Positions 56,632 through 64,000 of a stretch of 64,000 nucleotides of DNA are shown in pieces (position 1 is the stretch's first letter; every line of letters begins with the position of its first letter). This stretch comes from Mycobacterium sp. IS-1264. Lineage in GTDB: Bacteria > Actinomycetota > Actinomycetes > Mycobacteriales > Mycobacteriaceae. The notes below the pieces were generated by a model. It was not told the DNA's origin and did not search any database. It saw only the letters and a list, made by a program, of their open reading frames with translations. The position numbers and the translations under genes are program-made. Location of the stretch: NCBI RefSeq assembly GCF_001954195.1, contig NZ_MBES01000056.1, positions 1 to 64,000 on the forward strand, written 5' to 3'.

Positions 56632-59364
56632 GCGAACGAAGAGTTGCAGCAACGTGGGTACCTCGCGAGCGGCAAGCTCAAGGGCGAGACGTTCGGATCC
56701 TTCGAGCACCTAAATTTAGGATCTACCTCGCTGGCCAACCTGGTCACCGCGGGGCTTCCGGTCATCCTGCCGACCGAGCACCGGTTTTCGCCAGTCGTGT
56801 ACAAGCCTCCTAAGCGCCCCGCGTCCCTCAAGCCCGATTCGGTCTATCTGCAGCGCCGCGACGGAAAGCCAGTGCCGGTAGCCATCGGTGAGCACAAGAA
56901 GCACGGTGAGTTCGCTGGGACCTTGGGGGAGAGGCGCCTCCAGGGTGCGTTAGAACAGGCATTGCTGTCAGCACTCGCCGTAGGCTCAACTGTTGCCTTC
57001 GCAGCCGATGGAACCAAAACCGTATATGTGGACGTCGTAGCTAGCGAAACATCGGGTGGAGTTGTCACGCTCATGGAGAAGCGAGATTTCTCTCCGGCCG
57101 TGCTCGAAGGTTTGTTATCGGGGGGAGTCGAGACGCCGAAGGATCCCACCCCGCTGGCCGAGCGTGTTTGGCAGTTAATTTGGCACGCCACGAAGGCCGA
57201 GCCAAAAGAGTGCCTCCTCACGTTCGTCGAGATATTTGTACTCAAGTTCCTCAGTGACAACTTGTCATCTTCCTTGCTGCCGGCCGATTTGAATTTCTAC
57301 CGTCTAGTAGGAGATCCCGCTAAGTTCAAAGAGCAGACTGGCGTCACCGAGGTCGAGTATTACGTCAACCAGATCCGGCCAAAAATCAAGTCGATTTTTC
57401 CGGACAATACGATCTGCGACGACGACGATGTGCCAAAGCTATTCGATCTGAGAACCGTAGTGTCAAAGACCTCGATCATCAATGGGTTCGTTTTTTTGCA
57501 GAGCGGAAGCCAGACGCACGAAAGCTATAATACAACATTTCGTAGCATAATCGATGCTTTCAATGCCTTTGGTCCATTGACGACCATCGACCCAGAATTC
57601 AAGTTGCGCTTATACGAGACTTTCCTTCGACGCTCGGCGCGACAACAGCGCCTGGGCCAGTTCTTCACGCCGCGTAACGTTGTGCGTTCCATGGTCGCCA
57701 TGGCTCAGTTGGGGAAGCTTCAAGAAAACTCCGTGTTGCTGGATCCAGCCGCCGGAGTCGGCGGTTTTATACTCGAACCGTTGATGTGGTCAGACGCGCT
57801 TGAAGGCAACGTCACGGTTATTTCTGGAAAGCCCCGGCGCCGAGTGAGAACGATCGGCTTGGACGTAGATGCCGATCTTCACGTATTAGCAAAAGCGAAC
57901 ATGCTTTTGCATCTGGCGGAGCTTGTGCGAGACCCTGCCACAACACCGAGCGCGCTGAACAAGGCGATGGCCGAGACTTTCGTGTTGATGGACGATAATA
58001 AAACCCTTGGTTCGTTGCTCCAGCCTCCGGTCAATAGTGTCGACGTCATATTGACTAATCCTCCGTATGTTACTCGCGGCAGTGCGATATACAAAGACAC
58101 CATTAAGGCGGTCAGCGGACCAAGGAACGGCAAGGTCTTGAAGGAGTACTATGACAGGGCTGGCCTTGGCGTTGAGGCTCTTTTTATCCGCTATATATCT
58201 GGCGCTCTTAAGCCTGGTGGACGGGCATTCGTCGTCGTGCCGCAAGGGCTATTGAATAGGACGGAGCCGGGCCCGAAACAACAACTACTCGATGAATGCA
58301 ACCTTCTCGCTTCTATCCAGCTACCTCGCAACACCTTCTTCAACACTGCCCAGAAAACGTACATTATCGTCCTCGAACGGCGACATACTAACTCGGACCC
58401 GCGTCCCGATGTGCTGTGCGGGTTGGCGCGAAGCATTGGCGAATCCTTGGATTGGCGGCGCACTCCTACGCCAGATGACAATGATCTAGCCGGCATCGCC
58501 GCTGCCTTTGTTGCGCGGGAGGAAGGAGATCTCACTGCGGCGTCGAATTCGCCGGTGGTGAAGATTGTCGAAGCCGACGGTTTTGGACCTGACGATAGAT
58601 GGGACATTTTCAGGTTTTGGTCAGATGACGAACTGGTTCAACTTGGCGAGACTACATCGCCTGTTGCCCGAGATGACTTCATTGATGATGCTCGAAATAC
58701 TCTCGAACAATTGATGAACGATCTCGACGAAGCTAAGGCCGAGCTGGAGCTGCTTACATCCGGTCCGATGGCTGATGTTTCATTGGCTGACGAGACGCTC
58801 CTAACCGTTAGATCAGGAACTCGCATAACCACGACCCAGATTCAAGAGCATCCCCCTATAAATCCGGACGACGAAGTGGTTGTCTACTCCTGTTTTAAGG
58901 ATGCAACTCTTACCAAAGGCAGCGTGAGTAGGTCCTGGTTGAACAGTATGAGAAGGAATACAAGGAAGAAAGGCGCAACAATCCCCGCATTTCCGATTGA
59001 AGCTGCACCAAGTGTGACCGTGAATGCGAACGGTGCTTCAGTTGGCAAAGTTTTTGTGCGGCAAAAGGGATGCCTCTTGACGGACGATGTTATTGCTGTT
59101 CAACCGGTTCGCGAAGGACAATTCGACCTGGACTATCTCTCAGTTGCGCTACAGAGCGCCGTGACTGCCGGTGGATTCCTCTATGAGGCCAAGTTGTTTA
59201 CTGCGCGTGTAAGGGAATTAGTTATATCTATACCGGTGGATGACAGCGGCAACTATGACATAGATCAGCAGCGCCGCATCGCATCTGCGATCAAACGATT
59301 TGACGCAATCCGAGCTCGCCTTGCCGAACTCGGCACTTGGAGCACCGATGCGAGAATAATTTGA
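56632..59364 (+). CDS. Single-chain restriction-modification-like protein (N6-adenine methyltransferase with nuclease-like N-terminus and specificity-like C-terminus)
   Basis: A 910-residue protein (or 922 from GTG 56596). Domains: N-terminal ~1-170 with a PD-(D/E)xK-like pattern, Pro-Asp69 followed by Glu87-His88-Lys89; a helical bundle like HsdM (~180-340); QRLGQFFTPRNVVRSM (~340), SAM motif I LDPAAGVGGFI (~370) and catalytic NPPY (476-479) of gamma-class N6-adenine methyltransferases; and from ~700 a region with VRELVISIPVDDSGNYDIDQQRRIASAI like the HsdS target-recognition/coil units. This is the layout of type IIG enzymes. No separate HsdR or HsdS gene is in the window. Codon and base composition are less GC-rich than all neighbours, which supports transfer. 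Confidence 0.8.
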   Translation, partial: ANEELQQRGYLASGKLKGETFGSFEHLNLGSTSLANLVTAGLPVILPTEHRFSPVVYKPPKRPASLKPDSVYLQRRDGKPVPVAIGEHKKHGEFAGTLGERRLQGALEQALLSALAVGSTVAFAADGTKTVYVDVVASETSGGVVTLMEKRDFSPAVLEGLLSGGVETPKDPTPLAERVWQLIWHATKAEPKECLLTFVEIFVLKFLSDNLSSSLLPADLNFYRLVGDPAKFKEQTGVTEVEYYVNQIRPKIKSIFPDNTICDDDDVPKLFDLRTVVSKTSIINGFVFLQSGSQTHESYNTTFRSIIDAFNAFGPLTTIDPEFKLRLYETFLRRSARQQRLGQFFTPRNVVRSMVAMAQLGKLQENSVLLDPAAGVGGFILEPLMWSDALEGNVTVISGKPRRRVRTIGLDVDADLHVLAKANMLLHLAELVRDPATTPSALNKAMAETFVLMDDNKTLGSLLQPPVNSVDVILTNPPYVTRGSAIYKDTIKAVSGPRNGKVLKEYYDRAGLGVEALFIRYISGALKPGGRAFVVVPQGLLNRTEPGPKQQLLDECNLLASIQLPRNTFFNTAQKTYIIVLERRHTNSDPRPDVLCGLARSIGESLDWRRTPTPDDNDLAGIAAAFVAREEGDLTAASNSPVVKIVEADGFGPDDRWDIFRFWSDDELVQLGETTSPVARDDFIDDARNTLEQLMNDLDEAKAELELLTSGPMADVSLADETLLTVRSGTRITTTQIQEHPPINPDDEVVVYSCFKDATLTKGSVSRSWLNSMRRNTRKKGATIPAFPIEAAPSVTVNANGASVGKVFVRQKGCLLTDDVIAVQPVREGQFDLDYLSVALQSAVTAGGFLYEAKLFTARVRELVISIPVDDSGNYDIDQQRRIASAIKRFDAIRARLAELGTWSTDARII

Positions 59365-59571
59365 CGGTGAGCGGCAGACAATCTACGCCGCAAGAGCTTT
59401 AATAGAATCGAATGAACTGGCTAGGGTGGCCAATTCTTAATTCATATCGGGCGTTACGGAACAAAGTTACGAAATGCGAGAGACGATCTCAACGCTAAGT
59501 ACTAAATACACCGGCAAGGGTCAGGTCTGGTAGTGGTCGCAGTCGAAGGCGATGGGATAGAACCGATCGGG

Positions 59572-60879
59572 CTATAGGTAATGTCCTTGGGGCAGTTGGG
59601 GTTTGAAACGTCCGGATTGCACTGTGGCGATCAGACCCGCCTGCGTGACTGAACCGCTCGCAAGCACAGTGCGGCGCACAATCTCACGGATGTCCGCTCC
59701 GCTGGTATCAGCGCTGAAACGGGCGGCAACATTGTGTACCGCGACGCTCTCGCCGCCGGGCACGCCCCGTAGGTACGTGGACAGTATTTGGGCCGCGGCG
59801 TCGCGGGTGGGGTAGCCGATCTCGATGATCGAATCAAAGCGTGCAGTGCGGATAGCGGCAGCGTCCAGAGCGCTGATGTCATTGGTGGACGCCAAAGTCA
59901 AGATCGGAGCCGATGGATCGGTATCCATCACTGCCAGAAATTCCGACAACGCCCGGGCGTCACCACTCTTTCGCCGGTCGCCGACGATCAGATCGAGGTC
60001 TTCCAACACAATCAAGGTCGGGCCTAGGGTGCGCGCCTCCTTGTACACCCCGGCAAGCGCAGACTGCCCGGCGCGGGCGTCGACGATGATCGCGGTGAAT
60101 GAACCGACCAGTTCGTTTGCGATCGCCTGGGAGATCACGGTCTTGCCTACCCCGGGCGGGCCGGCTAACAGCACACCGCGCCGAACACCCAACCCCAAAC
60201 TCCTCATGAGCTCGCGATGGGTGGTGACGGCCGCGATGTTCAAGTCGATCTCTGACCAAACGGATTCGGGCACAATAACATTCGCGCGGTTAATGGCGGG
60301 CAGCTCACTGACTTCCAGCACCAGTCCGTCGTTTTCAGTCGCGGTCAGCGCGCGTCCGCGGAACAAGTTCTTGGCACCTTCGGCGTCGGCCATGATCGCG
60401 TCGATGACCGCCACGCCATATGACCGGTCGCCGGCGGAAGCGTAGATCTGCAGGCGGGGTCCGTCGCTGAAGGCGAACGCTTCGCTGAGCCGCACCACCA
60501 GCGGCGCGGGGGCAAGCTGTCCCTCGGCGAAGTACGCGGACAAGGCAGATGGCGGGGCCAGGTGTTGCTCGCCGATCTCGATGTGACCCCAAGTAGGCGG
60601 CTCGTCGTCATCACCAGGGCCGATGGCGGGATCGAACCGGTCAATCAGCGCCGCGATCGCTAAACCCACGGTGACGTGACCTATCGAAGAGAGCTTCCGT
60701 GATTCACACACCAAATCTGAGCCGGACCGACCCAGACTCGCCTGTAAGAACCCATCCAAGGTGGTTCGCGAGGTTACCGATCCGGCCAGGATCTGACCGA
60801 CCAACTCCACTGCGCGGCGCACGTCCGCGTGCTCGCCGGCCAAGGCCGCCGCCACCGACGACGCTCCCAATTGAGACAT
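59572..60879 (-). CDS. AAA+ ATPase (FtsH/Cdc48-like module) with unknown N-terminal domain
   Basis: A 435-residue protein. Walker A is GPPGVGKTVISQAI (~239-246), Walker B LIVLEDLDLI (~287-296), sensor 1 LTLASTND and an arginine-finger/sensor-2 region AIRTARFDSIIEIGYPTRD with a C-terminal lid (SGADIREIVRRT). The N-terminal ~190 residues have no recognised fold. No protease zinc motif is present, so it is an ATP-driven remodeller. The ATG at 60879 is used; the longer frame to 61026 is basic low-complexity. It is convergent with the restriction-modification-like gene, with ~207 bp between stops. A joint role is conceivable, unproved. Confidence 0.8.
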   Translation of the reverse strand: MSQLGASSVAAALAGEHADVRRAVELVGQILAGSVTSRTTLDGFLQASLGRSGSDLVCESRKLSSIGHVTVGLAIAALIDRFDPAIGPGDDDEPPTWGHIEIGEQHLAPPSALSAYFAEGQLAPAPLVVRLSEAFAFSDGPRLQIYASAGDRSYGVAVIDAIMADAEGAKNLFRGRALTATENDGLVLEVSELPAINRANVIVPESVWSEIDLNIAAVTTHRELMRSLGLGVRRGVLLAGPPGVGKTVISQAIANELVGSFTAIIVDARAGQSALAGVYKEARTLGPTLIVLEDLDLIVGDRRKSGDARALSEFLAVMDTDPSAPILTLASTNDISALDAAAIRTARFDSIIEIGYPTRDAAAQILSTYLRGVPGGESVAVHNVAARFSADTSGADIREIVRRTVLASGSVTQAGLIATVQSGRFKPQLPQGHYL

Positions 60880-61128
60880 GTCACGAAGTCTGCCGCCACC
60901 CACCGACAAGGCCGGAGCGACGGACACGGGTTTCCGCGGCAGCTGTGACGGGCAAGCGCGGCTCCCTGACAGCGTGCGTGAACTCCTGGTCGACCGCCGG
61001 GCGCCCATTGTGCATGCGTGGAGCAATGGATGTCAGGACCGGCACGTACACGCGTTCCCAACTTGGATCCGCCGGCTACCCGGCGCGAAGACCACACAAC
61101 TACAGGAGCCCAGTCCGTAGGTAGCTGC
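60880..61128. other. Gap between ATPase and FIST genes
   Basis: About 249 bp between the ATPase start and the FIST stop, both on the minus strand. It must hold the ATPase promoter. No hairpin, repeat end or gene was recognised. Base composition rises from mixed to very GC-rich across it, so it is a likely junction between two acquired segments. Confidence 0.4.
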
Positions 61129-62292
61129 TCATCTCATATCGTCGACAAATAGCGCCATCGAAGCGGTAAATCCGTGCAACGCGTTCCGGCCCGCGATCGG
61201 GCCGATCTCCCCGGCGGCGAAGAAGCCGGCGAGCGGAATCCCGCCAAGTAGTTCCTCGATCGCCGACGCGTCATGGTCGGCGACCCCGAACATTCGCCGG
61301 CCACGCCCGTTGCAGGTGAACAACAGCGCGCCAACCGGACGCCCGGGCAGCTCCGCCAAAGTCCGCTCTACGACCAGGCGCAGGTCCTTGTCGGCCCCCG
61401 CCGCGTCACGGACCTGGAACTGCACCGTCGCGCCGACCTCGACAACCTCGCCGATCTCGATCGCCCCGGTCGTTTCGTCGGCGCCGAGTAGGCCGCGGAT
61501 CAGGAAGTCGCCCTGACCCGGAGCAGCGAGGTGCTCGTCGACGACGATCCCGATCGACAGCCCGTGGCTGACCAGTTCCTGCTCGTCGCGCGACAACCCC
61601 TCGACGATCTCGCGCAGGCGCTGCAGCGGCGGCCGGCCGCCCAACTCGGTGATCACCGTGCCGTCTTCGGCGCCGGTGACGATGTATGGGTTGCCGATCG
61701 GCCGGCAGCCCTGCGACACGATCGGAACACCGTGCACGCCAGGCAGGCGCACGCCCACGAGGCCGGAGGTGAGCACGCCGTGGTCGCGGAACAGCCGGGT
61801 CTCGCCGAGCCCCCGCCCACCGCTCACCACGCCCCCCACCACGGTCGTCCCCGGAAGGTCGGTGTTGAGGTGTTCGACGAGCAGGCTCGACGGGAACGTG
61901 TACGGGTCCGGCAGCAGCAGGTGCAGATCGTGCGCGGCCCGGTCGAACCGGTAACCCGTGATCAGGCCACCCGAGCCGGTGCGGACGAAGTCCAGCGCGA
62001 ATGTCTCCGCGGCCAGGCCGGACGCCAGCCACACCGCCACCGCGGGCCCGTCCTCGATCTCGCGGCCGCCGGCGACGATCCCCTGGGCGACGCAACCGAT
62101 CAGCGCGGGCGCCTCAACGATCCTTTGCACCGCGTCGAGGACATCGACGGCCTTGTCAGTGTGTGATCGCGATGCGAAGAGCACGGCCAGCGATGGCGCC
62201 TCACCCGCGAGCTCGTCGCGCGCGTGCGCTGCGGCCTCCACCGCGGCCGTTCGTGCGTCGGGCGCGGTGGAAACCCCGACTCCGATCCGCAC
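61129..62292 (-). CDS. FIST domain protein (FIST-N and FIST-C)
   Basis: A 387-residue soluble protein with the two halves of FIST proteins. The N-half has [41 protein letters not shown] and [20 protein letters not shown]; the C-half has [30 protein letters not shown] and [19 protein letters not shown] domains are thought to bind small molecules such as amino acids as sensory modules. No output domain is attached. It follows 29 nt after the kinase-MurQ fusion gene on the same strand, so it may sense a product of cell-wall recycling. Composition is markedly GC-rich. Confidence 0.85.
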   Translation of the reverse strand: MRIGVGVSTAPDARTAAVEAAAHARDELAGEAPSLAVLFASRSHTDKAVDVLDAVQRIVEAPALIGCVAQGIVAGGREIEDGPAVAVWLASGLAAETFALDFVRTGSGGLITGYRFDRAAHDLHLLLPDPYTFPSSLLVEHLNTDLPGTTVVGGVVSGGRGLGETRLFRDHGVLTSGLVGVRLPGVHGVPIVSQGCRPIGNPYIVTGAEDGTVITELGGRPPLQRLREIVEGLSRDEQELVSHGLSIGIVVDEHLAAPGQGDFLIRGLLGADETTGAIEIGEVVEVGATVQFQVRDAAGADKDLRLVVERTLAELPGRPVGALLFTCNGRGRRMFGVADHDASAIEELLGGIPLAGFFAAGEIGPIAGRNALHGFTASMALFVDDMR

Positions 62293-62321
62293 CCCTCAAT
62301 GATGCGCCGCCCCGGCCACAC

Positions 62322-64000
62322 TCATGCCTGATCGAGCGCGTCTCGCAGGCGTCCACGGGCCCGGTCGAGCCGCACGGCGGCCTCGGCGGCGTCGACGCCC
62401 GCGAGCAGCGCGACGATCGCGGTCTTGGCGTGACCGCCCGCGGCGGCGAGCGCGGCGGTGGCGACCTCCTCGTCGACGCCGGCCACGTCACGGACGATCC
62501 GCACCGCGCGCCGGCGCAGCTTCGAGCTCGTCGCGCGCACGTCGACCATTCGCGGTCCGTAGGCCTTGCCGAGCGCGATCATCACGCTCGTTGAGAGCGT
62601 GTTGAGCACGATCTTGTGTGCCGTCCCCGCGGTCAGCCGCGTGGACCCGGCGAGAACCTCAGCGCTGGTGAGCAATTCGATTACGACGTCGGCAGACGCT
62701 TCACTGCCCGGGTTGTTGACGATCGCGACGGTCAGCGCGCCGGTCGCGCGCGCGTGCTCGAGCGCCCCGAGCACGTACGGCGTGCGGCCCGATGCCGTGA
62801 TCCCGACGAGGGCATCGGCGGCCGTCAGGTCGGCGAGATCGACCGGGTTGAACGCGTCCTCCGCGCCCTCGATCGCCGCGGTCAGCGCCGCCGGCCCGCC
62901 GGCGATCACTCCGCGCACGAGGTCGGTGCCGAATGTGGGCCCGCACTCGGCCGCGTCGAGAACGCCGAGCCGCCCGGGCGTTCCGGCGCCGGCGTAGATC
63001 AGGCGGCCGCCGCGCTCGAGCCGTGCGGCGATCGCCTCGGCCGCCGCCGCGATCCGCGGAACCGCCGCCGCCACCGCGGCGTGCGTCTCGCCCTCGGCGG
63101 CGACGAGCAGCGCGACGACCTCGCCGATGGGCCGGGCGTCGAGGTCGTCCAGGTCTGGACGCACGGCTTCGGTAGCGAGCGCGTCGAGCCCTTGTGCCAC
63201 AACGGTTTTGGCGGCCTGCACGCGGATCACATGCGGCTCGTGGATCGCGCCCAGCCGCAGCGCGCCGCCAAGCGCGTCGCCGGCGGCCGGGACGAGGTCG
63301 AGCTGCTCGCGCAGCGCCTCGACCCCTGTCAGGCCGCCGACCATCGCCACCGGGCCATCCCCGGCCGCGTGGGCCGTCGCGCCGAGCGCCTCGGCGGCGG
63401 CGCTGACGATCGCCGACGCCACGGAATCGTCTTGCGCGGCAAGGACTTCGGGCGCGAAGGAGGCGAGGGCGGCGGCTCCGGTGAGCTGGGCGGGCCAGGT
63501 CTCCGGCGCACCGAAGCGGGCGCGGGCGGCGTCGAGCAGCGTGGTGGTCGGGCCGCGGCCGTCGTGGGCGCGCAGCGCCGCGCGCAGCCCGGCGGTGCCG
63601 ATCCACGCGCCGCCGCCCTCGTCACCCAGCCACGGGCCCCAGCCGTCGGCGGTCCGCAGCGTGCCATCGGCGCCGATCGCGAGCGCCACGACACCGGTGC
63701 CCACGATCAGGACCACACCCGGCTTCCCGTCCAGCGCGCCCGCGTGCGCGATCACGGCGTCGCTGGTCACCGCGACTCGCTCCGCCCGCAGCGAGGCCAG
63801 CAGCGCGTGGCCCAGCGCGCGCGCCGCGTCAGGCGCCGCGAGCGCCCCGGCGGCGCCCACAATCACCTCGTCGACCGGGCGGAAATCACCCGCGACGGCC
63901 AGGATCGCTGCCTCCGCGGCCCCCACACCGCCAGGCGCCGTGAGCCCCGGCGCGCCCGCCCCCTCGGCCCTCCGGCCGCCTGCCGCGGCCCGGCAGGACG
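62322..64000 (-). CDS. BadF/BadG-type sugar kinase fused to MurNAc-6-phosphate etherase (MurQ), 5'-partial
   Basis: The frame is open to the right edge, so the kinase N-terminus is outside the window. The kinase part (to ~240 of the visible residues) has TSDAVIAHAGALDGKPGVVLIVGTG and WLGDEGGGAWIG, the ATPase-fold motifs of GlcNAc/MurNAc kinases. The second half is a SIS-domain etherase: LIYAGAGTPGRLGVLDAAECGPTFG (MurQ has GAGTSGR), GITASGRTPYVLGAL, LTAGTAHKIVLNTLST and LRRRAVRI. Together they could phosphorylate MurNAc and cleave its lactyl ether to GlcNAc-6-P in one chain. MurQ is not something I know from the M. tuberculosis core set. Very GC-rich sequence suggests transfer from another actinobacterium. 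Confidence 0.82.
   Translation of the reverse strand, partial: SCRAAAGGRRAEGAGAPGLTAPGGVGAAEAAILAVAGDFRPVDEVIVGAAGALAAPDAARALGHALLASLRAERVAVTSDAVIAHAGALDGKPGVVLIVGTGVVALAIGADGTLRTADGWGPWLGDEGGGAWIGTAGLRAALRAHDGRGPTTTLLDAARARFGAPETWPAQLTGAAALASFAPEVLAAQDDSVASAIVSAAAEALGATAHAAGDGPVAMVGGLTGVEALREQLDLVPAAGDALGGALRLGAIHEPHVIRVQAAKTVVAQGLDALATEAVRPDLDDLDARPIGEVVALLVAAEGETHAAVAAAVPRIAAAAEAIAARLERGGRLIYAGAGTPGRLGVLDAAECGPTFGTDLVRGVIAGGPAALTAAIEGAEDAFNPVDLADLTAADALVGITASGRTPYVLGALEHARATGALTVAIVNNPGSEASADVVIELLTSAEVLAGSTRLTAGTAHKIVLNTLSTSVMIALGKAYGPRMVDVRATSSKLRRRAVRIVRDVAGVDEEVATAALAAAGGHAKTAIVALLAGVDAAEAAVRLDRARGRLRDALDQA

Noticed and set aside
1..64000. CRISPR arrays, tRNA and rRNA genes
   Set aside because: No series of regularly spaced identical repeats and no tRNA T-arm/acceptor pattern or rRNA sequence was recognised on reading. 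A covariance-model scan was not possible.

Overview
The window is high-GC actinobacterial DNA and almost certainly chromosomal DNA of a non-tuberculous Mycobacterium. The evidence is an HtpG that matches the M. tuberculosis protein closely, a DhmA-type haloalkane dehalogenase with the same catalytic residue numbers as Rv2296, several F420/FMN luciferase-like oxidoreductases, FadD, thiolase and P450 genes, a 19-kDa-antigen-like lipoprotein, a DUF1023 hydrolase, and SseB, YjcE-like and Rv2280-like genes. From memory (not checked), htpG, dhmA, a MalY-type aminotransferase, sseB, a CPA1 antiporter and an FAD-linked oxidase follow the order of the M. tuberculosis Rv2299c-Rv2280 segment read backwards, with much extra material between them.

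Layout. 1-5.3 kb: envelope and secreted proteins (phosphatase lipoprotein, LppV-like lipoprotein, DUF1023 hydrolase, GPP-repeat protein). 5.5-8.3 kb: htpG and small genes. 8.3-11.3 kb: a divergent NRAMP transporter overlapping a soluble PRC-barrel/MgtE-N/CBS protein. 11.5-14.3 kb: VOC, thioesterase-like and acyl-CoA synthetase genes. 14.3-21.6 kb: transporter, DoxX, thiolase, CysQ-like, DhmA, DUF2652 and aminotransferase genes. 21.6-27.9 kb: a catabolic or redox cluster with two divergent DapB-like paralogues, a truncated and an intact luciferase-like gene, a P450, an AveC-like membrane protein with a 36-residue membrane peptide, and a TetR regulator with a nearby palindromic operator. 27.9-33.9 kb: MFS/epoxide-hydrolase pair and a five-gene operon in which every junction is a 4-nt overlap. 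34-39.4 kb: nucleosidase-like protein, SseB, glycosyltransferase, MmyB-type regulator with a divergent oxidoreductase, DinB-like protein. 39.4-50.4 kb: antiporter, enoyl-CoA hydratase, a Cys-tailed DUF5685 protein, an ECF41 sigma factor with its oxidoreductase partner, small envelope proteins, a TetR-controlled SDR/DUF1707 pair and an FAD oxidase. 50.4-56.1 kb: secreted protein, Ser/Thr kinase, NmrA-like/TetR pair, P450, VOC protein. 56.1-61.1 kb: an AT-richer accessory island with a single-chain restriction-modification-like protein and a convergent AAA+ ATPase. 61.1-64 kb: very GC-rich DNA with a FIST sensor-like protein and a sugar kinase-MurQ fusion running off the right edge.

The least expected signal is a dispersed inverted-repeat family. 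A 23-24-bp motif (TTGTGCCCGCCTC.CAGCGACAA) occurs as two ORF-less hairpins (15276-15355, 30169-30244), as a pair of ends bracketing a 95-codon winged-helix-like gene (39448-39807), and as a solo copy (48999-49021) that supplies the stop codon of the FAD oxidase gene. In both gene-associated cases the motif encodes the terminal Leu-Ser-Leu-stop. This looks like a small mobile or palindromic element with miniature derivatives.
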